Below are positions 53,707 through 60,714 of a stretch of DNA of 64,000 bases, piece after piece (the stretch's first letter is position 1; each line of letters opens with the position of its first letter). The translations under genes and the position numbers were made by a program. This DNA comes from DASUGC01 sp035606665 (GTDB taxonomy: Bacteria; Acidobacteriota; Vicinamibacteria; Vicinamibacterales; SCN-69-37): NCBI GenBank assembly GCA_035606665.1, contig DATNEY010000057.1:194210-258209 (forward strand), in the 5' to 3' direction. The notes beneath the pieces are model-generated. The model was not told where the DNA came from, did not search any database, and saw only the letters and a program-made list of their open reading frames with translations.

Positions 53707-53733
53707 CCACTTCGCACTTCGCACTTCGAACTT
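53707..53733. repeat. Heptamer array, CACTTCG words
   Basis: Three CACTTCG units then AACTTGC lie in the spacer between rpsN and rpsH; related to the GTTCGAA/TTCGAAC family. Confidence 0.65.
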
Positions 53734-53737
53734 GCCT

Positions 53738-53923
53738 TTACCAGCTGCTCTTGATGACGCCCGCCACTTCACCGCGGAGCGCGAGCTCGCGGAAGCACAG
53801 ACGGCACAGCGCGAACTTCCGCATGTACGCCCGCGGCCGGCCGCACTTCCTGCAGCGGTTCCGGTGGCGGATTGCGTACTTCGGCTTTCTCTGGTCCTTG
53901 ACAATCTTTGCTGTAGTCGCCAT
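53738..53923 (-). CDS. rpsZ: 30S ribosomal protein S14, zinc-binding type
   Basis: 61 residues with two CxxC pairs (CRKC, CRLC), the short zinc form of S14: ATTAKIVKDQRKPKYAIRHR and ALCRLCFRELALRGEV. It sits between rplE and rpsH as usual, flanked on both sides by GTTCGAA-family repeats. Confidence 0.97.
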   Translation of the reverse strand: MATTAKIVKDQRKPKYAIRHRNRCRKCGRPRAYMRKFALCRLCFRELALRGEVAGVIKSSW

Positions 53924-53945
53924 ATCTCTGCTCGCTTTGCTCGCA

Positions 53946-53973
53946 GAAGTTCGAACGTCGACGTTCGAACTTC
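53946..53973. repeat. Perfect 28-bp palindrome of GTTCGAA words
   Basis: From GAAGTTCGAACGTC to its exact complement: a complete inverted repeat with no loop bases, composed of 7-base words (AGTTCGA, ACGTCGA, CGTTCGA). It lies between rplE and rpsZ, ending six bases before the rplE stop. Confidence 0.85.
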
Positions 53974-53978
53974 GTGCC

Positions 53979-54521
53979 CTAGTTCTGTCTGAACGGCATG
54001 CCCATCAGCTGGAGCAGCCGCCGTGCCTCCTCATTGGTCTTCGCGGTCGTGACGAACGAGATGTTCATGCCACGGGCCTTGTCGACCTTGAGGTAGTCGA
54101 TTTCCGGAAACAGGAGCTGGTCGCGCAGGCCGACGGTGTAGTTGCCGCGGCCGTCGAACCCGCGCGCCGACACGCCGCGGAAGTCGCGGACGCGGGGCAG
54201 CGCGATCGAAATCAGGCGGTCGACGAACTCGTACATCCGCTCGCCTCGCAGCGTGACCATCGCGCCGATGGGCATGCCCTTGCGCACCTTGAACTGCGCG
54301 ATCGACTTGGTCGCGCGCGTGACGCAGGCGCGCTGGCCGGTGATCTTGGTCAGCTCCTCGGCGCCCGTGTCGACGATCTTCGCGTTCTGAGTGCCCTCGC
54401 CGAGGCCCATGTTGACCACGACCTTCGTGACCTTGGGCACGGCCATCACGTTCGAATAGCCAAACTCCTTGCGGAGCGCGGGCACGACTTCCTTGGTGTA
54501 CCGCTCTTTCAGCCGGCTCAT
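53979..54521 (-). CDS. rplE: 50S ribosomal protein L5
   Basis: 180 residues from ATG 54521, overlapping the rplX stop (ATGA). SRLKERYTKEVVPALRKEFG, PKVTKVVVNMGLGEG and MNISFVTTAKTNEEARRLL are L5. It binds 5S rRNA and bridges to S13. Confidence 0.97.
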   Translation of the reverse strand: MSRLKERYTKEVVPALRKEFGYSNVMAVPKVTKVVVNMGLGEGTQNAKIVDTGAEELTKITGQRACVTRATKSIAQFKVRKGMPIGAMVTLRGERMYEFVDRLISIALPRVRDFRGVSARGFDGRGNYTVGLRDQLLFPEIDYLKVDKARGMNISFVTTAKTNEEARRLLQLMGMPFRQN

Positions 54522-54853
54522 TTGTCCACCACTCCCTTGCACTTCACGCAGTACCGCACCCGGCGCCCGGTCTCCAGGAGCTTCCGGCCGACGCGCGTCG
54601 GATTGGAACACTCCGGGCAGACGAGCTGCACGTTCGACGCGGCAAGCGGCGCCTCGCGCTCGACAATCCCGCCCTTGACGTTCTTCTGCGGGTTCGGGCG
54701 CGTATGGCGCTTGATGAAGTTCACGCCTTCGACGATCACGCGGCGCTTCTCCGGCAGCACGCGCAGCACCCGGCCGCGCTTGCCGCGATCGCGGCCGCTG
54801 ATCACGATGACGCTGTCGTTCTTCTTGAGCGCGTACACAGCACCGGTCGTCAC
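54518..54853 (-). CDS. rplX: 50S ribosomal protein L24
   Basis: 111 residues: a KOW motif (VIVISGRDRGKRGRVLRVLP), RVIVEGVNFIKRHTRPNPQK, and a CxxC pair with a second Cys pair near the end (CPEC, CVKC) typical of zinc-ribbon-tailed L24. Overlaps rplN and rplE ends (ATGA). Confidence 0.96.
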   Translation of the reverse strand: MTTGAVYALKKNDSVIVISGRDRGKRGRVLRVLPEKRRVIVEGVNFIKRHTRPNPQKNVKGGIVEREAPLAASNVQLVCPECSNPTRVGRKLLETGRRVRYCVKCKGVVDK

Positions 54854-55218
54854 AGAACCTCCGGCGCGAGCGAGATGATCTTCATGAACCTGCGCTCGCG
54901 AAGCTCGCGGGCGACCGGACCGAACACGCGGGTGCCGACCGGCTCGCCTTCGTTGTTGATGAGGACCGCGGCGTTGCGGTCGAAGCGGATGTAGCTGCCG
55001 TCCTTGCGGCGCAGCTCCTTGCGGGTGCGGACGATCACGGCCTTCACGACCTGGCCCTTCTTGACCGTCGCATCCGGCGTGGCTTCCTTCACCGACGCCG
55101 TGACGATGTCGCCAATCCGCGCGTACCGGCCCGTCGATCCGCCGATCGGATTGATGACCGCGATCCTACGGGCGCCGGAATTGTCGGCCACGTCGAGAAT
55201 CGAACGCATCTGAATCAT
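54850..55218 (-). CDS. rplN: 50S ribosomal protein L14
   Basis: 122 residues: MIQMRSILDVADNSGARRIA and GEPVGTRVFGPVARELRERR. Highly conserved intersubunit-bridge protein. Two bases after rpsQ. Confidence 0.97.
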   Translation of the reverse strand: MIQMRSILDVADNSGARRIAVINPIGGSTGRYARIGDIVTASVKEATPDATVKKGQVVKAVIVRTRKELRRKDGSYIRFDRNAAVLINNEGEPVGTRVFGPVARELRERRFMKIISLAPEVL

Positions 55219-55220
55219 GG

Positions 55221-55472
55221 CTAGACCTCCTTCGCCCGCTCGACGATGCGGGTCACGACGAAGCGCTTGCGGCGGCTCAGAGGCCGCGATTCCACGAGCA
55301 CCACGGTGTCACCCGGCTTCGCTTCGCTCTTCTCGTCGTGCGCCATGAACTTCGACGTCCGGCGGATCTGCTTGCCGTACACGTCGTCGCGCACCTGCCG
55401 CTCGACGGCGACGACCACACTCTTGGTCATCTTGTTGCTGACAACTCTTCCGACGATTTCGCCCTTGGCCAT
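55221..55472 (-). CDS. rpsQ: 30S ribosomal protein S17
   Basis: 83 residues: GRVVSNKMTKSVVVAVERQV and GDTVVLVESRPLSRRKRFVV. Primary binder in 16S 5' domain. Two bases after rpmC. Confidence 0.97.
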   Translation of the reverse strand: MAKGEIVGRVVSNKMTKSVVVAVERQVRDDVYGKQIRRTSKFMAHDEKSEAKPGDTVVLVESRPLSRRKRFVVTRIVERAKEV

Positions 55473-55474
55473 GA

Positions 55475-55681
55475 CTAGTTCTTGCCGCCCTTCTCGCCCA
55501 GGATCGTTCTCACTCGCGCCAGCTCGCGGCGCAGTGGGCGGATCTTGTTGCCCGCCTCGCCCTGGCCCATCGACTTCTGCAGGCGGAGCCGGAACACCTG
55601 TTCCTCGAGATCGCTCGCGCGCTTCGTGAGCTCGTCAGCGTTGAGCCCGCGCAAATCCGTCAACTGTTCCGCCGTCTTCAT
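55475..55681 (-). CDS. rpmC: 50S ribosomal protein L29
   Basis: 68 residues, two helices: LRGLNADELTKRASDLEEQV and RLQKSMGQGEAGNKIRPLRR, then ELARVRTIL. It lies near the polypeptide exit. Overlaps the rplP stop by four bases. Confidence 0.97.
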   Translation of the reverse strand: MKTAEQLTDLRGLNADELTKRASDLEEQVFRLRLQKSMGQGEAGNKIRPLRRELARVRTILGEKGGKN

Positions 55682-56103
55682 GACACCTGCTCCCCGCCAA
55701 ACCGCGTCGTGAAGCGCACCTTCATCGGCAGCTTCGCGGACGCCAGGCGCATCGCCTCGCGTGCTTCAGTCGCCGAGACGCCCTCCATCTCGAACAGGAT
55801 CCGGCCCGGCTTGATGACCGCCACCCATCCCTCGGGCGCGCCCTTGCCCTTGCCCATTCGGGTTTCCTGCGGCTTCTTGGTGACCGGCTTGTCCGGAAAC
55901 ACGCGAATCCAGACCTTGCCGCCGCGCTTGATGCCGCGCGTGAGCGCGACGCGCGCCGCCTCGATCTGCCGATCGGTGAGCCAGCACGGCTCGAGCGACA
56001 TCAGTCCGAAGTCGCCGAACGAGACCGACGATCCGCGCCACGCGAGCCCGCGCATACGACCGCGCTGCTGCTTGCGGTACTTAACTTTCTTCGGCATCAA
56101 CAT
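55678..56103 (-). CDS. rplP: 50S ribosomal protein L16
   Basis: 141 residues: MLMPKKVKYRKQQRGRMRGL, RVFPDKPVTKKPQETRMGKG and GRILFEMEGV. It organises the A-site region of 23S rRNA. A GATC-rich octamer array separates it from rpsC. Confidence 0.97.
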   Translation of the reverse strand: MLMPKKVKYRKQQRGRMRGLAWRGSSVSFGDFGLMSLEPCWLTDRQIEAARVALTRGIKRGGKVWIRVFPDKPVTKKPQETRMGKGKGAPEGWVAVIKPGRILFEMEGVSATEAREAMRLASAKLPMKVRFTTRFGGEQVS

Positions 56104-56115
56104 AAATGCATTCCT

Positions 56116-56175
56116 GTATTGATGGATTGATCAATCGATCAATTGATCGATCGATCAATCGGTCAATGGATCTAT
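56116..56175. repeat. Octamer array, AATCGATC family
   Basis: Units TATTGATG, GATTGATC, AATCGATC, AATTGATC, GATCGATC, AATCGGTC, AATGGATC; largely self-complementary. It fills the rpsC-rplP spacer and its end overlaps the rpsC stop. The flank ATTCCTGTATTGAT is shared with 58510-58550. Confidence 0.8.
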
Positions 56176-56864
56176 CTCTCTCTGCCGCCGCCGGCCGCGC
56201 GCCGCGGCTGCCGATACTCTTCCTCGCGGCCCGTCTTTGGCGTGAGGCGCTCGCCCTTGTAGAGCCACACCTTCACGCCGATCTTTCCGTAGGTCGTCCG
56301 CGCTTCCGCGAAGCCGTAGTCGATGTCCGCGCGGAGCGTCTGCAGCGGCAGCTGGCCGTGCAGGTACCACTCGGAGCGCGCGATTTCGGCGCCGTTCAGG
56401 CGGCCGGACACCCGCACCTTGATGCCCTTGGCGCCGAAGCGCAGCGCCGACTCGACGGCCTTGCGCATCGCACGCCGGAACGCCACGCGTTTCTCGAGCT
56501 GCATGGCGACCGATTCACCGATGAGCTGCGCGTCGAGCTCGGGCTTCTGAATCTCGAGGATGTTGATGAACACCTCGCGGCCCGTCGACTTCTGCAGCTC
56601 CGGCCGGAGCTTGTCCACTTCCGTGTCCTTGCGGCCGATGATGATGCCCGGCCGCGACGTGTGGATGTCGATCTTCAACTTGTTCGCCGCGCGCTCGATG
56701 TCGATCCGCGAGACGCCGGCGTGCGCGAAACGCGTCTTGAGGTCATCGCGGAGCTTGATGTCCTCGTGGAGCAGCTTCGCGTAGTCCTTGTCGGCGAACC
56801 AGCGCGAGCGCCAGGTCTTGTTGAAGCCGAGCCGAAACCCGAAGGGATGAACTTTCTGACCCAT
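56172..56864 (-). CDS. rpsC: 30S ribosomal protein S3
   Basis: 230 residues: MGQKVHPFGFRLGFNKTWRS, KH motif GIIIGRKDTEVDKLRPEL and the C-terminal domain GRLNGAEIARSEWYLHGQLP. The last 20 residues are Arg-rich (EEEYRQPRRAAGGGRER). It forms the mRNA entry helicase with S4 and S5. Two bases after rplV. Confidence 0.97.
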   Translation of the reverse strand: MGQKVHPFGFRLGFNKTWRSRWFADKDYAKLLHEDIKLRDDLKTRFAHAGVSRIDIERAANKLKIDIHTSRPGIIIGRKDTEVDKLRPELQKSTGREVFINILEIQKPELDAQLIGESVAMQLEKRVAFRRAMRKAVESALRFGAKGIKVRVSGRLNGAEIARSEWYLHGQLPLQTLRADIDYGFAEARTTYGKIGVKVWLYKGERLTPKTGREEEYRQPRRAAGGGRER

Positions 56865-56866
56865 AG

Positions 56867-57328
56867 CTACTCCGCCTTCTCAGTCTTGGCAGTCTTCTCA
56901 TTCTTTTCAGGGGCCGGCTTGGCAGACTTGCCTGTGCGGCGTGCACGGGCCGCCGCGGCCGACGCGCTCGCCTTCACCTGCCGCTCGGCGACCTCCACCG
57001 TGAGGTGCGCCATGCGCTTCACGACGCGGAAGGCGCGGCCCATCGGGGCCGGGCGGATCCGCTTCATGCTCGGGCCCTGGTTCGCGAAGCACTTCGCAAT
57101 GTAGAGCTGATCGACGTCACCGCCGAACCCCGGCTTCTGCTGCGCGTTCGCCACCGCCGATCGCACGAGCTTCTCGATGTCGCGCGCGATCATCTTGCGC
57201 GAGAACCGGAGCGTCGCCAGCGCGTCACCGATGGCCCGGCCGCGAATCTGATCCAGCACCAGGCCGGCCTTCTGCGCCGACGTGCGGATGTAGCGGGTCG
57301 TTGCGTTGGCCCCGGACGTTCCGCTCAT
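56867..57328 (-). CDS. rplV: 50S ribosomal protein L22
   Basis: 153 residues from ATG 57328, overlapping the rpsS stop. RYIRTSAQKAGLVLDQIRGR, VANAQQKPGFGGDVDQLYIA and the beta-hairpin loop GRAFRVVKRMAHLTVEVAER are L22. A Lys/Glu/Ala-rich C-terminal tail of about 35 residues is extra. The hairpin lines the exit tunnel. Confidence 0.96.
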   Translation of the reverse strand: MSGTSGANATTRYIRTSAQKAGLVLDQIRGRAIGDALATLRFSRKMIARDIEKLVRSAVANAQQKPGFGGDVDQLYIAKCFANQGPSMKRIRPAPMGRAFRVVKRMAHLTVEVAERQVKASASAAAARARRTGKSAKPAPEKNEKTAKTEKAE

Positions 57329-57675
57329 CACGCACCTCCCTTGGCCGGCGCGGCACCGCCGCCGGCGCCCGGACCGGCCGAGGCGGCTGCCGCAGCGACC
57401 TGCGCGGCCTTCTCGGCCTTCGTGGTGTGGCCCTTGAACTGACGGGTCGGCGCGAATTCACCGAGCTTGTGGCCGACCATGTTCTCGGTGATGTACACCG
57501 GGATGAACTTCCTCCCGTTGTGCACCGCGATCGTGTGGCCCACCATCTCGGGAATCACCGTCGAACGCCGCGACCAGGTCTTGATGACCTTCTTGTCGGT
57601 GGCCTGATTCATCGCTTCCACCTTCTCGAGCAGGTGGACGTCGATGAAGGGACCCTTCTTTAATGATCTGCCCAT
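57328..57675 (-). CDS. rpsS: 30S ribosomal protein S19
   Basis: 115 residues: MGRSLKKGPFIDVHLLEKVE, KTWSRRSTVIPEMVGHTIAV and GHKLGEFAPTRQFKGHTTKA. A Gly/Ala-rich tail of about 25 residues extends past the usual end. S19 contacts the A-site tRNA region of the head. Two bases after rplB. Confidence 0.97.
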   Translation of the reverse strand: MGRSLKKGPFIDVHLLEKVEAMNQATDKKVIKTWSRRSTVIPEMVGHTIAVHNGRKFIPVYITENMVGHKLGEFAPTRQFKGHTTKAEKAAQVAAAAASAGPGAGGGAAPAKGGA

Positions 57676-57677
57676 GG

Positions 57678-58502
57678 CTATTTCTTCCGTCTCTCAACGA
57701 TGAATCTGTCGGTGTACTTCCTGCGGCGCGTCTTGTAGCCCTTCGTCGGCTGGCCCCACGGCGTCACCGGATGCCGGCCGCCCGAGGTCTTGCCCTCGCC
57801 GCCGCCGAGCGGGTGATCGACCGGGTTCATCGCGACGCCGCGCACGTGCGGACGCTTGCCCATCCAGCGGCTGCGGCCCGCCTTGCCGATCGACACGTTC
57901 TCGTGGTCGATGTTGCCGACCTGGCCGACCGTCGCGAGGCACTCGATGCTGATGTGCCGGAGCTCGCCCGACGGCATCTTGACCGTCGCGTAGAGCCCTT
58001 CCTTGGCGACGACCTGCACGGACGATCCGGCCGAGCGCGCGATCTGGCCGCCCTTGCCCTGCTTCAGCTCGACGTTGTGCACCATCGTGCCGAGCGGAAT
58101 GTTCTTGAGCGGCAGGCAGTTGCCCGGAAGGATGTCGACGTTGGCGCCAGACATCACCGGATCGCCGACCTTCAGGCCGATCGGGTGAAGGATGTAGCGC
58201 TTCTCGCCGTCGGCGTAGGTCACGAGCGCGATCCGCGCGGTGCGGTTCGGGTCGTACTCGACCGACGTGACCTTGCCCGGGATGTTCAGCTTGTCCCGCT
58301 TGAAGTCGATGATGCGGTAGTTCCGCTTGTGACCACCGCCGCGCCACCAGGACGTCAGTTGTCCCGTGTTCTTGCGGCCGCCTGAACGCTCGAGCGTCTC
58401 GACGAGCGGCTTGTGCGGCCTCGACGTCGTGATGTCGTCGAACGTCTGGACGCTCTGGAAGCGCCGGCCCGCTGACGTGGGTTTGTAATTCCGAATCGGC
58501 AT
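57678..58502 (-). CDS. rplB: 50S ribosomal protein L2
   Basis: 274 residues: IRNYKPTSAGRRFQSVQTF, then GRNNRG-type region as GRKNTGQLTSWWRGGGHKR, and the peptidyl-transferase contact GVAMNPVDHPLGGGEGKTS with its conserved His. Necessary for subunit association and peptide bond formation. An octamer array precedes it. Confidence 0.97.
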   Translation of the reverse strand: MPIRNYKPTSAGRRFQSVQTFDDITTSRPHKPLVETLERSGGRKNTGQLTSWWRGGGHKRNYRIIDFKRDKLNIPGKVTSVEYDPNRTARIALVTYADGEKRYILHPIGLKVGDPVMSGANVDILPGNCLPLKNIPLGTMVHNVELKQGKGGQIARSAGSSVQVVAKEGLYATVKMPSGELRHISIECLATVGQVGNIDHENVSIGKAGRSRWMGKRPHVRGVAMNPVDHPLGGGEGKTSGGRHPVTPWGQPTKGYKTRRRKYTDRFIVERRKK

Positions 58503-58509
58503 GGCTGAT

Positions 58510-58550
58510 TCCTGTATTGATAAATCGATCTATCGATCCATCGATCTATT
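58510..58550. repeat. Octamer array, ATCGATCT words (AATCGATC family)
   Basis: Units AAATCGAT, CTATCGAT, CCATCGAT, CTATTGCG after the flank TTCCTGTATTGAT, in the rplW-rplB spacer. Word and flank are shared with 56116-56175. Confidence 0.78.
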
Positions 58551-58556
58551 GCGAAC

Positions 58557-58856
58557 CTACGTGCCTTCGATGAAGTCCGGCACTTTCTCGCCGGCCTTGA
58601 GCCGCACCCAGGCCTTCTTCCAGTCCGGGCGCTGCCCCTCGAATCTTCCCTGTCTCTTGAACTTGCCGTGCGCGATCTGCGTGCGTACGGACGCGACTTT
58701 CGCGCCGAAGAGCTTCTCGACGGCGCGGCGGACGTCGATCTTGGTGGCGTTGCGCGCCACCTCGAACACCACCACCTCGCCCTGGGCGTTGCTTTCCCGG
58801 GCGATCGTCGTCTTCTCCGTCACGAGCGGCCGGCGGATGACGTCTGTCGGCTTCAT
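58557..58856 (-). CDS. rplW: 50S ribosomal protein L23
   Basis: 99 residues from ATG 58856 overlapping the rplD stop (ATGA); a longer frame to 59555 is shadow. MKPTDVIRRPLVTEKTTIAR and VFEVARNATKIDVRRAVEKL are L23, the docking site for trigger factor and SRP at the exit. Confidence 0.97.
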   Translation of the reverse strand: MKPTDVIRRPLVTEKTTIARESNAQGEVVVFEVARNATKIDVRRAVEKLFGAKVASVRTQIAHGKFKRQGRFEGQRPDWKKAWVRLKAGEKVPDFIEGT

Positions 58857-59473
58857 CCCAGCACCTCCTGCAACCGCTCGATGGCGGCGCGCGTCGCGAT
58901 GATCCGCGACGTGTTCATCAGATCCCGCGCGGTCAGCCGTCCGCTGGCCACGAGCCGCACGCCGGCGATGTTGCGCGCCGACGATTCGAAGTTCTGATCG
59001 AGCTTCACATCGACGACCAGCGTCGACCGGCCCGCGCCGAGGCGCCGCAGCAGCTCGGCCGTGGGCTTCGTCTTCTTCTCCGCGGCCTTGAGCTCGTCGA
59101 CCACCGTCACGACGCCGTCCTTGATGCGCGCCGCAAACGCCGCCTTGAGCGCGCCGCGCTCGACCTTCTTCGGCAGGTCGTACGAATAACTGCGCGGCTG
59201 AGGCGGAAACACCGTGCCGCCGTGGCGCCAGAGCGGCGACCGCGTCGATCCGGCCTGGGCGCGCCCGGTGCCCTTCTGCTTGTAGGGCTTCTTGCCGCCG
59301 CCGCTCACGAGCGCGCGGTTCTTGGCCTTGTGCGTGCCGCGCCGCTCGGACGCGTTCTGCCGCACGACCGATTCCCAGATCAGATCGGTCTTGATGGGCC
59401 CCGCAAAGACCGCTTCGGCCACGTCGACCGACCCGACCTTCTGGTTGTCGCTGTTCACAACATCGAGTGTCAT
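58853..59473 (-). CDS. rplD: 50S ribosomal protein L4
   Basis: 206 residues: SERRGTHKAKNRALVSGGGK and RAQAGSTRSPLWRHGGTVFP hold the tunnel loop; then LLRRLGAGRSTLVVDVKLDQ. In some bacteria L4 represses the S10 operon. A TTTGGTGA octamer array lies upstream. Confidence 0.97.
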   Translation of the reverse strand: MTLDVVNSDNQKVGSVDVAEAVFAGPIKTDLIWESVVRQNASERRGTHKAKNRALVSGGGKKPYKQKGTGRAQAGSTRSPLWRHGGTVFPPQPRSYSYDLPKKVERGALKAAFAARIKDGVVTVVDELKAAEKKTKPTAELLRRLGAGRSTLVVDVKLDQNFESSARNIAGVRLVASGRLTARDLMNTSRIIATRAAIERLQEVLG

Positions 59474-59483
59474 AAGTCCCCAG

Positions 59484-59561
59484 CATTTGGTGATGTGGTG
59501 ATTTGTGATTTGGTGATTGCAAAATCACCAGATCGCCAAACCGCCAGATCACCAAATCACT
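59484..59561. repeat. Inverted octamer array, ATTTGGTG family
   Basis: Left words ATTTGGTG, ATGTGGTG, ATTTGTG, ATTTGGTG; right words ATCACCAG, ATCGCCAA, ACCGCCAG, ATCACCAA. The arms are complementary. It occupies the rplD-rplC spacer, and its end overlaps the rplC stop. Same word family as 63315-63386. Confidence 0.82.
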
Positions 59562-60237
59562 TCTTGCCCTTCTTCTTCTCAGCCTGCGGCTGCGGATCCG
59601 GCTTCCGCTTGATGGCGCGGCGGACGACGACGATCCCGTTCGGCCCGCCTGGCACCGCGCCGCGCAGCACCAGCAGGTGGTTCTCGAGGTCCACGCTCAC
59701 GACCCGGAGGTTGTGGGTCGTAATGCGATCGCCGCCCATGCGGCCGGCCGCGCGCATGCCCTTCACGACGCGCGAGGGAAACGACGAGGCGCCAATCGAT
59801 CCGGGCGCGCGATGGAACATCGACCCGTGCGTGGCCGCGCCGCCACCGAAGTGGTGCCGCTTGACGACGCCCTGAAAGCCCTTGCCGCGGCTCGTGGCAA
59901 TCACATCGACGCGATCGCCGGCCTTGAAGATGTCCACGAGAATCTGATCGCCGGCCTTGAGCGCGTCACCGCCAGGTGCCACCTTCACCTCGCGGCGAAT
60001 GGCGGTCGGCGGCACGTTCGCCTTCTTGTAGTGGCCCGCGAGCGGCTTCGTCACCTTCGCCGGCACGTCGCCGACGAGGCCGATCTGCACGGCTTCGTAG
60101 CCATCGGTCTGCGCGCTCTTGGCCTGCACCACCACGCACGGTCCGGCCTTGACCACGGTCGCCGGCACGACGGTGCCGTCGGCCTCGAAGACCTGGGTCA
60201 TTCCTACTTTTCGTCCGATGATCCCTGTTACAGCCAT
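59557..60237 (-). CDS. rplC: 50S ribosomal protein L3
   Basis: 226 residues from ATG 60237: MAVTGIIGRKVGMTQVFEAD, then TSRGKGFQGVVKRHHFGGGA and GRMGGDRITTHNLRVVSVDL. A basic C-terminal tail (PQAEKKKGKK) is extra. A GC-rich stem-loop element precedes it, at the spacer to rpsJ. Confidence 0.97.
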   Translation of the reverse strand: MAVTGIIGRKVGMTQVFEADGTVVPATVVKAGPCVVVQAKSAQTDGYEAVQIGLVGDVPAKVTKPLAGHYKKANVPPTAIRREVKVAPGGDALKAGDQILVDIFKAGDRVDVIATSRGKGFQGVVKRHHFGGGAATHGSMFHRAPGSIGASSFPSRVVKGMRAAGRMGGDRITTHNLRVVSVDLENHLLVLRGAVPGGPNGIVVVRRAIKRKPDPQPQAEKKKGKK

Positions 60238-60261
60238 CTTTACCGCCAACTTCACTTAGTT

Positions 60262-60327
60262 CGGCTGGGGCCCCACCCCAGCCGCCCGCCAATTTTTCTT
60301 ACTCGCTCGCGGGGGCCCCACCCCCGC
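60262..60327. repeat. Double GC-rich stem-loop between rpsJ and rplC
   Basis: CGGCTGGGG-CCCCA-CCCCAGCCG (60262-60284) and GCGGGGG-CCCCA-CCCCCGC (60309-60327) flank a short T-rich stretch; more CGCTCG-type words follow. Same style as the elements at 4792 and 6449. It splits the S10 operon after its first gene. Confidence 0.75.
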
Positions 60328-60376
60328 TCGCCCGCGCTCGTGGCTCGCGACGCTCGCACCTCGCGCGGACTTTGCT

Positions 60377-60712
<336 letters not shown>

Positions 60713-60714
60713 GA

